From contig OY282455.1 in assembly GCA_958296195.1 (NCBI GenBank), positions 4,079,809 through 4,143,808 of the forward strand: a stretch of 64,000 nucleotides of DNA, given 5' to 3'. This document shows, in pieces, positions 48,197 to 56,089 of this stretch. Under the pieces are notes generated by a model. The model was not told where the DNA came from, did no database searches, and saw nothing but the letters and a program-made list of their open reading frames with translations. The stretch comes from an uncultured Pseudomonadales bacterium. GTDB taxonomy: Bacteria; Pseudomonadota; Gammaproteobacteria; Pseudomonadales; Azotimanducaceae. Made by a program: the position numbers and the translations under genes. Within the stretch, counting starts at the first letter, position 1. Each line of letters begins with the position of its first letter.

Positions 48197-49416
48197 AGGT
48201 GCTCATTCTGGGTGGGGACGGCTTTTGCGGCTGGCCGAGCGCCCTGCATCTGTCCATGCAGGGCCATGAAGTGGCCATCGTCGACAACCTCTCCCGGCGC
48301 AACATCGACAACGAGTTGGAGGTGCAAAGCCTCACCCCCATTCAGCCGCCATCCATCCGTTTGCAGGCTTGGAAGGCGCTCACCGGCAGGGTGATAGCCT
48401 TCGAGCGCCTCAACGTGGCCGAGGAGTACGACCGCCTGGTGCATTTGCTTGGCGACCTCCGCCCGGACAGCGTCGTCCACTTTGCCGAGCAACGCGCCGC
48501 GCCCTACTCCATGAAGTCGTCCTGGCACAAACGCTACACGGTCAACAACAACCTGAACGCCACCAACAACATCCTGGCCGCCATCGTCGAGAGCGGCTTG
48601 GACATTCATCTGGTGCATCTCGGCACCATGGGCGTTTACGGCTACTCGTCCGTTGGCGTGGAGCTGCCGGAGGGCTATCTGCAAGTGAGAATGACCGCGG
48701 CGGACGGCGCCGAAGTGGAGCAGGAGATTCTCTATCCGCCCAATCCGGGCAGCATCTACCACCTCACCAAGACTCAGGACCAGCTCTTTTTCGCCTTCTA
48801 CAACAAGAACGACGCTGTGCGCGTCACCGACCTGCATCAAGGCATCGTGTGGGGCACCCAAACCCGGGAGACCTGCCTGGATGAACGGCTCATCAATCGT
48901 TTTGACTACGATGGCGACTACGGCACTGTGCTCAACCGTTTTTTGATGCAGGCGGCCATCGACTATCCGCTCACCGTGCATGGCAGCGGCGGGCAGACCC
49001 GCGCCTTCATCCACATTCAGGACACCGTGCGCTGCATTGAACTGGCCATCGTCAACGCTCCGGCGCCGGGGGAGCGGGTTAAGATCCTCAATCAAATGAC
49101 CGAGACGCATCGGCTGATCGGTTTGGCGAACCTAGTCTCAAACCTTACCGGGGCGCGGATCGAGCATGTCCCCAATCCACGCCGGGAAGCGGACTCCAAT
49201 GACCTGAGCGCCACCAACGCCGGCCTCTTGGGGTTGGGGCTGCGGCCCACCACGCTGCGCGAGGGGTTGCTGAAGGAGGTGACCGAAATCGCCAAACGCT
49301 ACACCTCCCGATGCGACCGGCGGCGAATCCCGTGCGTCTCCACTTGGACCCGCGACAACGCGCCGGGTTTGGCAATGGCGAAGGCGGGCGAAGCGGGAAA
49401 CCAGCGGATGCAATGA
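48193..49416 (+). CDS. sqdB: UDP-sulfoquinovose synthase
   Basis: This 407-residue SDR-fold enzyme closely matches SQD1/SqdB. It has the nucleotide loop LGGDGFCGWPSALHL, VDNLSRRNIDNELE, VHFAEQRAAPYSM, the catalytic LGTMGVYG and YHLTKTQDQLF (Tyr/Lys), and the signature DERLINRFDYDGDYGTVLNRF. It makes UDP-sulfoquinovose from UDP-glucose and sulfite, the head group of the membrane lipid SQDG. ATG 48193 overlaps the glycosyltransferase stop. The last 30 or so residues after RYTSRCDR are not conserved. The aau cluster starts 16 bases later. Confidence 0.96.
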   Translation: MKVLILGGDGFCGWPSALHLSMQGHEVAIVDNLSRRNIDNELEVQSLTPIQPPSIRLQAWKALTGRVIAFERLNVAEEYDRLVHLLGDLRPDSVVHFAEQRAAPYSMKSSWHKRYTVNNNLNATNNILAAIVESGLDIHLVHLGTMGVYGYSSVGVELPEGYLQVRMTAADGAEVEQEILYPPNPGSIYHLTKTQDQLFFAFYNKNDAVRVTDLHQGIVWGTQTRETCLDERLINRFDYDGDYGTVLNRFLMQAAIDYPLTVHGSGGQTRAFIHIQDTVRCIELAIVNAPAPGERVKILNQMTETHRLIGLANLVSNLTGARIEHVPNPRREADSNDLSATNAGLLGLGLRPTTLREGLLKEVTEIAKRYTSRCDRRRIPCVSTWTRDNAPGLAMAKAGEAGNQRMQ

Positions 49417-49431
49417 ACGGGGGTGTTTGAT

Positions 49432-50592
49432 ATGTCAGGAAGACCAATGGGTTGGCGTTGGTTTGCGGCGGCGCTGCTCTGGGCCGGTGCCGTCATGGCG
49501 CAGGACTTTGCGCCGGACCCGCCCAACCTCAATCATCGCCTGCCGGCGAGCTACCCCGAACACTGGCTGGTGGTGCATGACGCCACCTTCTTCCACATGC
49601 GCGAAGGCCGCATCCTGTTTGTGGATCCGCAGGCGGAGACCGTGGGCGGGCAGGTGCGGGCGATGCTTTCGGCGGACTTCATGGCCACCTACGAACAAAG
49701 CCCGTTGCGCCAGGAGCACTATGTTGTGGAGAGCTTCTTCTCCCGGGGCGGGCGCGGCGGCGAACGCACCGACGTGGTCACCATCTACGACAGCGCCAGC
49801 CTAGCGGTCGAGGGCGAGGTGATCATCCCGCCGAAGCGCTACAGCGGCATGCCAGGCTTTTTCGCCTCGGCGTTGGTGGATGACGACCGGCTGTTGGTGG
49901 TTTACAACTTCACGCCCAGCCAATCCCTGACGGTGGTGGATTTGGAGAAGCGCGAGTTCGTGGCCGAGCACGGCATCGCCGGCTGCGCCCTCGCCATTCC
50001 CACGGGCACCGCCGGGGTCACCTCCATTTGCAGCGACGGCGCCTTTCTCACCACCAGCTTCAGCGAAGGCGGCGCCAAGGCTTCATCGGTGCGCACGGAC
50101 GCCGTGATCGGCACCGAAGATCCCATGTTTGAGAAGGCCGGCCTCAGCAGCGGCGTCGGCTACTTCCCCACCTTCGCCGGGGATTTTCTGCCGGTGGATC
50201 TCAGCGGCGAGGCGGCCGTTCCCGGCGAGCGCTGGGCGGCGGTCACGGAGCAGGAGCGGGCCTCGGGCTGGCGTCCCGGCGGCTTGCAGCTAGTGGCGGC
50301 GGACCGCTTGGGCCGCCTCTACCTACTGATGCACCCGGAGGGCCGCGAAGGCAGCCACAAGGATGGCGGCAACGAGGTCTGGGTTTTCGACCCACAGGCC
50401 AAGCAGCGCATCGCTCGCATTCCGTTGGCGAGCTGGGGCATCTCCATCGGCCTGTCGAACGCGGCGAAGCCCCTGTTGGTGGTCACCACTGGCGACCTGC
50501 AGCTGGAAGCCTACGACCCCGACACCGGCCAACTGATCAAGACCCTTGCCGTCGAAACGCAGACGTCCTTCATCATGCGCGGGGTGCGTTGA
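49432..50592 (+). CDS. aauB: Aralkylamine dehydrogenase-type heavy chain
   Basis: This 386-residue protein has a signal peptide (WRWFAAALLWAGAVMAQ) and a seven-bladed propeller of the methylamine/aralkylamine dehydrogenase heavy-chain family: HWLVVHDATFFHM, PPKRYSGMPGFFASALV, PEGREGSHKDGGNEVWVFD and the last blade PLLVVTTGDLQLEAYD. It encloses the TTQ light chain in the periplasm. ATG 49432 follows GGGGGTG; GTG 49423 is possible. The stop touches the mauE start (TGATG). The aau rather than mau label rests on the light chain. Confidence 0.9.
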   Translation: MSGRPMGWRWFAAALLWAGAVMAQDFAPDPPNLNHRLPASYPEHWLVVHDATFFHMREGRILFVDPQAETVGGQVRAMLSADFMATYEQSPLRQEHYVVESFFSRGGRGGERTDVVTIYDSASLAVEGEVIIPPKRYSGMPGFFASALVDDDRLLVVYNFTPSQSLTVVDLEKREFVAEHGIAGCALAIPTGTAGVTSICSDGAFLTTSFSEGGAKASSVRTDAVIGTEDPMFEKAGLSSGVGYFPTFAGDFLPVDLSGEAAVPGERWAAVTEQERASGWRPGGLQLVAADRLGRLYLLMHPEGREGSHKDGGNEVWVFDPQAKQRIARIPLASWGISIGLSNAAKPLLVVTTGDLQLEAYDPDTGQLIKTLAVETQTSFIMRGVR

Positions 50593-51206
50593 TGGCGCCG
50601 GACCTCATCGGCAACGCCGCCGCTTGGGTGTTGGCCGGCGTCTTCGCCGCGGCCGTTGTCCACAAGCTGGGCAATGGCTTGGAGTTTCGCGGCGTCCTGG
50701 AGCAATATCGCATTCTGCCGGTTCGTTTGGTTCCGTTGGCGGCACCCGTGATCGTTCTATTGGAGGGCTGCGCCTGCTTGGCCTTGGCCTTCCCGTCTTG
50801 GCGGTTGGCCGGGGCTTGGCTGGCCGGAGGATTGCTGCTGGCCTACTCGGCCGCCATCAGCCTGAACCTCCATGTGCGCGGCAGAACCGCACTGGATTGC
50901 GGCTGCGGCGGGGCGCCAATCCCTCTCTCCGGCTGGCTGCTGCTGCGCAACATCCTGCTGTTGGCGTTGGTTCCCTTAGCGGCTTTGCCCACGGCGGCTA
51001 GCGGGGCGGCTTTGGCCATTGCCGCCGCTGTCGCCCTGTTTTTCTGGCTGGCCTATGGCATCGGCAATCAGTTGCTGGCCAATCGAGCCAGCCCTGCGCT
51101 GGCGGCGTTGGGCGGGATGGCGGGCACTGCGCCGGACGATGGCGCGGCTGTTCGGCGGCCCCGAGGCGACGCAATCCAGGGTCGGATGGGGACGGCCCAT
51201 GCCTGA
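50592..51206 (+). CDS. mauE: MauE-type membrane protein of the amine dehydrogenase cluster
   Basis: This 204-residue protein has about four to five membrane segments and the MauE/DoxX-like features HKLGNGLEFRGVLEQYRILP, LEGCACLALAF and the conserved CGCGGAP before the next segment. MauE, with MauD, is needed to form the disulfide-rich light chain. The start overlaps the aauB stop by one base. A GATG eight bases before the end gives the next gene, so the whole run is coupled. Confidence 0.9.
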   Translation: MAPDLIGNAAAWVLAGVFAAAVVHKLGNGLEFRGVLEQYRILPVRLVPLAAPVIVLLEGCACLALAFPSWRLAGAWLAGGLLLAYSAAISLNLHVRGRTALDCGCGGAPIPLSGWLLLRNILLLALVPLAALPTAASGAALAIAAAVALFFWLAYGIGNQLLANRASPALAALGGMAGTAPDDGAAVRRPRGDAIQGRMGTAHA

Positions 51207-51906
51207 TTTGCTGCTCGCGTCCAACTTGGTGCTTTGGCTGGCGGCGGCCTTGTTGGGAGCGTTTCTCTATGCCTTGGCCCGGCAGGTGGGCGCCCTGTCG
51301 CAACGCATCGTCCCGGCCGGCGCCCTGATGGTGAACGAGGTGCTGCGGGTCGGGGACGCGGCGCCGGAAGTCACCGTGCAGGACTTGGGCGGCGGTGAAC
51401 TCACCTTGGGCGGCGCTCCGGAATACGGGGCTTGGCCGCGCAGCACCCTGATCTTCTTTCTCGCCCCGGACTGCCTGGTGTGCAAGTCGCTGCTGCCGGT
51501 GCTGCGCTCGGTGGCCAAATCGGAAAGCTGGCTGGACATCGTGCTGGCTAGCGACGGCGGCGAGCCCGCCGAACACCAAGCCTTCGTGGCGGAGCAGGGC
51601 TTGGCGGAGTTTCCCTACGCTCTTTCGGAAACTCTGGGCAGAGCCTACGGGGTGGGCAAGTTGCCCTACGCGGTGCTGATCGACGAACGCGGGAGCATCG
51701 CCTCCCTCGGCTTGGTCAATTCCCGGGAGCATCTGGAAAGCCTGTTTGAAGCCAAGGAATTGAACACGCCCTCCATTCAGGACTATGTGCGGCAGCAGGG
51801 AGGCGGTGAGCAGCCAGAGGACGGAGTGGGCGTCCTTGAACCAGCGGTTGCCGAGGCGCAGACGCCGCCGCTTGCGATGCCGGACCACAAGATGGCGGCA
51901 CCCTGA
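51199..51906 (+). CDS. mauD: MauD-type thioredoxin-fold disulfide protein
   Basis: This 235-residue protein has an N-terminal membrane anchor (LLASNLVLWLAAALLGAFLYAL) and a periplasmic thioredoxin-like domain. Its active site is PDCLVCKSLLPVLRS, and GVGKLPYAVLIDERG contains the cis-Pro. MauD is thought to pair the many cysteines of the light chain. The start ATG 51199 overlaps the mauE end by eight bases; upstream readings lie inside mauE. The C-terminal 40 residues are low complexity. Confidence 0.92.
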   Translation: MPDLLLASNLVLWLAAALLGAFLYALARQVGALSQRIVPAGALMVNEVLRVGDAAPEVTVQDLGGGELTLGGAPEYGAWPRSTLIFFLAPDCLVCKSLLPVLRSVAKSESWLDIVLASDGGEPAEHQAFVAEQGLAEFPYALSETLGRAYGVGKLPYAVLIDERGSIASLGLVNSREHLESLFEAKELNTPSIQDYVRQQGGGEQPEDGVGVLEPAVAEAQTPPLAMPDHKMAAP

Positions 51907-51985
51907 TGCGGTTGTCGGGAAATGTTGGCCCAGCCAGTGGGCTTCGCCGGGCTGGGATTGGTTCCAAGCAAGGAGGAACGCACAG

Positions 51986-52525
51986 ATGAATTGGTGGATT
52001 CGGCCGGTTGGCGGCTTGGACAAATTGACGGAGCGCAGCGCCCGCGGCCTCGCCCGTCGCAGCAGCCGCCGAGGTTGGCTGAAGGCACTAGGCGGCGCCT
52101 TGGCCGGCTGTGCCGCCATGCCCTTGCTGCCGGTGGCGCGGGCGCAATCCCAAGGTGGGATGACCCAGGGAGTGCCGGAGACCGGGGACCCGGAATCCTG
52201 CGACTATTGGCGCTACTGCGCCATAGACGGGTTCCTGTGCAGTTGCTGCGGCGGCTCGCCCAACAGCTGCCCGCCGGGCACGGAGATGTCCCCCATCACC
52301 TGGATCGGCACCTGCCAAAATCCGGCGGACGGCAAGAGCTACGTCGTCTCCTACAACGACTGCTGCGGCCGCACCACCTGCGGGCAATGCCTATGCCAGC
52401 GCAACGAGGGGGACCGGCCCATCTACCGGCCGCAGCTCAGCAATGACATCAACTGGTGCCTCGGCACCCAATCGACCATCTACCACTGCTCCACGGCCCG
52501 AGTCATCGCCCTAGGGCTTGAATGA
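51986..52525 (+). CDS. aauA: Aralkylamine dehydrogenase-type light chain (TTQ subunit)
   Basis: This 179-residue protein has a twin-arginine leader (RRGWLKALGGALAG) and a Cys-rich mature part with 14 cysteines. The tryptophans that form tryptophan tryptophylquinone are W106 (SPITWIGTC) and W157 (NDINWCLG), with the assisting Asp in YNDCCG. CAIDGFLCSCCGG matches the aralkylamine enzyme rather than methylamine dehydrogenase (which has CSGG). It oxidises primary amines to aldehydes and ammonia. It has an excellent AAGGAGG ribosome-binding site and sits 79 bases after mauD. Confidence 0.93.
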   Translation: MNWWIRPVGGLDKLTERSARGLARRSSRRGWLKALGGALAGCAAMPLLPVARAQSQGGMTQGVPETGDPESCDYWRYCAIDGFLCSCCGGSPNSCPPGTEMSPITWIGTCQNPADGKSYVVSYNDCCGRTTCGQCLCQRNEGDRPIYRPQLSNDINWCLGTQSTIYHCSTARVIALGLE

Positions 52526-53016
52526 TGCAGCCCCGCCCGCCCCGCCAACTGGGCTTGGGCGCCTCGACAACGCCGGGCCGCGCAGTGCGGCTGGGCGGTT
52601 TGGGCGTCGTCTTGGCGCTGTGCGCCGCCAACGCCTTGGGCGGCGAGCAGGGCGTCAATGCCGACCGAGCCCGCGTCAACTACATGCTGAACTGCCAAGG
52701 CTGCCATCTGCCGGACGGCGGCGGCGTGGCCGACATTCCGCGCATGAAGGGCTTCGTGGGCAACTTCCTCAAGGTGCCGGGCGGGCGCGAGTTTGTGGTG
52801 CGGGTACCCGGCTCCGCCAACGCCGCCCTTGATGACGCCGCCTTGGCCGAACTGCTCAACTGGATGCTGCTGGAGATCAGCGCCAGCGAACTGCCGGAAA
52901 ACTTCGCGCCCTACACGGCGGAGGAGGTGGGACGCTACCGGGCGCAACCCTTGAGCGACGTCAACGCGGTGCGTACGGAGCTGGTTCAGAAAATTGCGCA
53001 TCTGCCCCTGCAATGA
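52522..53016 (+). CDS. Small mono-heme c-type cytochrome of the aau cluster
   Basis: This 164-residue protein has a leader and a single heme site CQGCHLPDGGG. It resembles the mono-heme cytochrome encoded after the light chain in the known aau cluster, a likely electron acceptor for the dehydrogenase or its azurin partner. ATG 52522 overlaps the aauA stop in ATGA; a second ATG follows at once. No distal Met region typical of larger class I cytochromes is obvious apart from LLNWMLLEIS. Confidence 0.85.
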   Translation: MMQPRPPRQLGLGASTTPGRAVRLGGLGVVLALCAANALGGEQGVNADRARVNYMLNCQGCHLPDGGGVADIPRMKGFVGNFLKVPGGREFVVRVPGSANAALDDAALAELLNWMLLEISASELPENFAPYTAEEVGRYRAQPLSDVNAVRTELVQKIAHLPLQ

Positions 53017-53037
53017 TCCTTTTGCCCCAACCCTCCT

Positions 53038-54084
53038 GTGAACAACGCAGCCAAGTCAACCGCCATTAGCCTCTTTGCCGGCGCCGGCGGCATGGACATC
53101 GGCGTGGGCAGTGCCGGATTCAAGACCATCTGCGCCATCGAGAGCGACCCCCACTGCGCCACCACACTGCGACGCAACACACGCCGCAAGGCGGTGTGGC
53201 AGGCGGATGTGCGAGCTGTGGACCCCACCCGTCTTCTGCAAGTGCTAAACATCAAACCCGGCGGATTGGGGCTGCTGCACGGCGGGCCGCCATGTCAGCC
53301 GTTCAGCCAAATCGGCAAACTGGGCGGCCTTGAAGATCCCCGTGGCGCATTGGTTTTCGAGCTGGTGCGGTTCGCCCGGGAGATGCGCCCCGCTGCCGTG
53401 CTCATCGAACAAGTGCCGAACTTCCTGCGCACTCGCACCGCCGCCGGCCGGCACCTCTTGGAGGTGTTGCGCGACGAGTTCGAGCAGCTCGGCTACGACC
53501 TGTATGTGGATGTTCTGAACGCCCAGGCCCACGGCGTTGCGCAGCGCCGACAGCGGGCGCTGTTGGTGTGCGTACCGACCGGCCAATCCTTTACCTTCCC
53601 GTTGCCTAGTGGCCCCACGGCCACGGTGGGCGAGGCGCTCAGCGGCTTGCCGCCGCCCTCCGGCCCGGATGAGCGCCCGCCGGTAGCGAACCATGTGGAC
53701 GTGACGCCGCGCCGCGACCAAGAGCGCATCGCCTATGTGCCGGAAGGCCTCTGGCTGGCCAAGGCACCGGACGTGCCGCCGGACATCCTGTGCAAGCTCA
53801 CCCGCAAGGACACCACGAAATACCGACGGTTGCATCGCGACGACATCTCCCCCACCTTGCGTTGCGGCGAGGCGCTTTACCACCCGCAGGAGAATCGCTA
53901 CATCACGCCCCGCGAAGCGGCGCGGTTGCAGGGCTTTCCGGACAAGCACGTATTCGAGGGACCCATTCGTCGCCGCACCGGCCGTGTGCCGAACTTGGAC
54001 CAACACCGTCAAGTGGCGAACGCGGTACCACCACCGTTGGCCCACTCGGTGGCCACGCAACTTCGCTGCGCACTGTGTCTTTAA
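53038..54084 (+). CDS. Solitary DNA (cytosine-5-)-methyltransferase
   Basis: This 348-residue m5C methyltransferase has motif I AISLFAGAGGMDIG, motif IV HGGPPCQPFSQIG with Cys at about 86, motif VI LIEQVPNFL, motif VIII AQRRQRALLV and motif X RQVANAVPPPLAHSV. No nuclease gene was found beside it. GTG 53038 lies 21 bases after the cytochrome gene, so it could be read through from the aau operon, an unusual context. The next gene encodes a DUF6642-like protein. Confidence 0.92.
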   Translation: MNNAAKSTAISLFAGAGGMDIGVGSAGFKTICAIESDPHCATTLRRNTRRKAVWQADVRAVDPTRLLQVLNIKPGGLGLLHGGPPCQPFSQIGKLGGLEDPRGALVFELVRFAREMRPAAVLIEQVPNFLRTRTAAGRHLLEVLRDEFEQLGYDLYVDVLNAQAHGVAQRRQRALLVCVPTGQSFTFPLPSGPTATVGEALSGLPPPSGPDERPPVANHVDVTPRRDQERIAYVPEGLWLAKAPDVPPDILCKLTRKDTTKYRRLHRDDISPTLRCGEALYHPQENRYITPREAARLQGFPDKHVFEGPIRRRTGRVPNLDQHRQVANAVPPPLAHSVATQLRCALCL

Positions 54085-54147
54085 GTTTGGCTGGCGGCGT
54101 GTTAGCTTTCGGTCAACGCTTCGAGACTCTGACGTCGGAGGATTGCC

Positions 54148-54747
54148 ATGCTACTTGAGAAACGCATCTACTGTATTGAAGGACACTGGGATCACGGCAA
54201 GCGGGAGGTCGAGCCAACGGTCGAACCAATCCTGCAGATGCTACATAGGTTGGGACAGTGGCCGTATGCTCGACGTGACTGTGCGACTGTGGAAGAGATG
54301 AAATATTGGATCGATCACGAATGGAACACCCGATGCAGGGAAGGTTCAGTGCTATATTTTGCAACACACGGAGAAAAGGGGGAAATTTGGCTATCCAATG
54401 ACTACTCGGTGAATGTGGCGGAAATTGAGGGGGATTTCACCAACTGTTGGGTTCACTTCAGCGGCTGCGAAGTTCTCTGTCAAGAGGACGCGGTCCGAGA
54501 ATTCATGGCGAAGCCAAAAGGAGCTGCAGTTGTGTCCGGTTATACTGTTGAGGCTGGATGGACGGACATCACACTACCACCGGCCGTCGCCCTCGAAATG
54601 ATGCTTTTTAGCTCGGTGGTTGCCCGAAGCGTCAGCCTTGGGGACGGTCGCTCACGTCGGAAGTTGGAAGGGATTAAAATAGATCTGAATGAACGGTTCC
54701 CGGAGTGCGGTTTTCTATTGCATACAAAAAAGAGCATGGGGTTATAG
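54148..54747 (+). CDS. DUF6642-like protein with possible caspase-type His/Cys pair
   Basis: This 199-residue protein resembles the uncharacterised DUF6642 group: IYCIEGHWDHGKREVEPTVEP at the start, then SVLYFATHGEKGEIWL (His74) and WVHFSGCEVLCQ (Cys107), and VSGYTVEAGWTD. A His after a hydrophobic strand followed by a Cys after the next strand is the arrangement of caspase/CHAT-fold proteases; whether it is active is inference. Lower GC than its neighbours suggests transfer. It follows the methyltransferase by 64 bases. Confidence 0.7.
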   Translation: MLLEKRIYCIEGHWDHGKREVEPTVEPILQMLHRLGQWPYARRDCATVEEMKYWIDHEWNTRCREGSVLYFATHGEKGEIWLSNDYSVNVAEIEGDFTNCWVHFSGCEVLCQEDAVREFMAKPKGAAVVSGYTVEAGWTDITLPPAVALEMMLFSSVVARSVSLGDGRSRRKLEGIKIDLNERFPECGFLLHTKKSMGL

Positions 54748-54827
54748 TAAGTTTGTTGCCAAACGCTCTGAACGTTGCCGGTGGTTGGCAGCTTCCAAAG
54801 CGTCAAAGAGGTTGTCCCTAGAATCTA

Positions 54828-54921
54828 TTAGCCTGATGCGCTGTCTAGGCCGAGGCCGATGATGACCGCTGTGGAGCAGTGGTAAAGGCTTGCGCAGCAG
54901 TTGCCTGATGAAGTTCGACAT
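54828..54921 (-). pseudogene. Remnant of a second amine dehydrogenase light chain
   Basis: The minus strand starts MSNFIRQLLRKP after a GGAG ribosome-binding site (ATG 54921). Then, one frame off, it reads LYHCSTAVIIGLGLD to a stop at 54828, matching the end of intact AauA (IYHCSTARVIALGLE). The start and end of a light chain survive; about 450 internal bases, including both TTQ tryptophans, are gone. Confidence 0.78.
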
Positions 54922-54933
54922 GCCAAATCGCTC

Positions 54934-55320
54934 CTATTGAATGGGGTGGACCATGAACGGCGTGTCGCCCAGGGTGCCGATGGTGTGCAGGTGGGCACCG
55001 GTTTTGCCGTCATAGACATCGAGTTGCCCGGCGATGTTCACGATCAACAGCCGCGGCCGTTCATGCTGGGTCGCGGCGATGCTGAGGACCGGCGTGCGCA
55101 AGCTGAAGCGTTCCAGCCGGCGCTTTGACCTTACGTCGAACAGCCATATCTCCAGGGCTGGATCCTTGTGGCTGCCTTGGTAGCCCTCCGGCGTCAGAGC
55201 GTAGGTGTCCGAGTAGGGCGTTACGATGGTCCTGACGTTGGGGATGGGCTCCGGCGCAAGCTGCGCTTGAACCCCGGAAACCGCGCTCAAACCAACGGCA
55301 AGGGCAAACCTGAATTTCAA
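54934..55320 (-). pseudogene. Internally deleted second amine dehydrogenase heavy chain
   Basis: This is an open 128-residue frame from TTG 55320 with a signal peptide (FRFALAVGLSAVSGVQAQ) and about 15 more residues, followed directly by the last propeller blades: GSHKDPALEIWLFDVRSKRR, then RPRLLIVNIAGQLDVYDGKTG. These align with the end of AauB (GSHKDGGNEVWVFD, PLLVVTTGDLQLEAYD). About 250 central residues are missing, in frame. The light-chain remnant follows on the same strand with mauE and mauD deleted. It cannot form the propeller. Confidence 0.82.
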
Positions 55321-55366
55321 GGGCGATCCCCCGCGAAGACATGCCTTGCGGCGAAACAAGGTCTAT

Positions 55367-55380
55367 AGTACGCTCGTACT
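55367..55380. promoter_or_regulatory. Palindromic operator of the TetR gene
   Basis: AGTACG-CT-CGTACT is a perfect inverted repeat between the aauB remnant and the TetR gene, 25 bases before the chosen TetR start. The pattern is typical of TetR-family autoregulatory sites. Confidence 0.6.
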
Positions 55381-55405
55381 AATTCCGGTTGCAACAGCTA
55401 CTTCT

Positions 55406-56089
55406 GTGCGCGTCCCCCAGTCTCCCGTCGCCGCGTCCGGCCCAGCGCAGAAACTGCGGGTGGGCACCGCTGCTTACCCCACCGGCCAAGCCACCGTGCG
55501 GCGCATCCTTGAGGGCACCCGCCGCCTGCTCATTGAGGAAGGCCACAAGGGGATGACCATGCGCCGCGTCGCCAAGGCGGCCGGCATCTCGCCCGGCAAC
55601 CTGAGCTACTATTACCGCACCCGGTCGGATTTGCTCGAGGATCTTCTGGAGGACGTCATCGGCGGCTACATCGAGCAGTTCGAGCGGTTGCGCGACGAGG
55701 TGCATGACAACCCGGACGAACAGTTCCGCCAAGTGATCGGCTACGTCTATGACGATTTGGCCAGCCGCAGCACCACGTTGTTTTTCCCGGAGCTTTGGGT
55801 GCTGGCCAATCGGGATGACTGGACCGCCCAGCAGATGGAGAAGATGTACGCCAAGTACCGGGCGGTTTTGGAGGAAGTCATCGCCTTGGTCAATCCCCGG
55901 ATCGGCCAGACTCGCGCCGCTGATTTGGCGCTGCTGATTTCCGCCTCCATCGAAGGCCACACGGTCTTCATCGGCCACGGGCGCCCGCACCGGGCGCGCG
56001 GCCCGCAACTGCGGAATGTGCTGATCGAGCACTTCCTGCATCTGATCAAGGCGGACGGCGCCTCCGCCCCGGAGGCGGACCGTGCTTGA
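55406..56089 (+). CDS. TetR-family transcriptional regulator
   Basis: This 227-residue protein has an N-terminal TetR helix-turn-helix ([20 protein letters not shown], then [28 protein letters not shown]) after a 35-residue extension, and a helical ligand domain. GTG 55406 is chosen because the frame upstream (from TTG 55346) runs through the palindrome that is probably its operator. The stop overlaps the acyl-CoA dehydrogenase start, so it most likely controls that gene and perhaps the TonB receptor beyond. Confidence 0.88.
   Translation: MRVPQSPVAASGPAQKLRVGTAAYPTGQATVRRILEGTRRLLIEEGHKGMTMRRVAKAAGISPGNLSYYYRTRSDLLEDLLEDVIGGYIEQFERLRDEVHDNPDEQFRQVIGYVYDDLASRSTTLFFPELWVLANRDDWTAQQMEKMYAKYRAVLEEVIALVNPRIGQTRAADLALLISASIEGHTVFIGHGRPHRARGPQLRNVLIEHFLHLIKADGASAPEADRA

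Noticed and set aside
49432..52525. Methylamine dehydrogenase (mau) rather than aralkylamine dehydrogenase (aau)
   Set aside because: The light chain has CCGG and 14 cysteines as in the aralkylamine enzyme, where methylamine dehydrogenase has CSGG and 12. mauG and other mau genes are absent. The substrate is still unproven.
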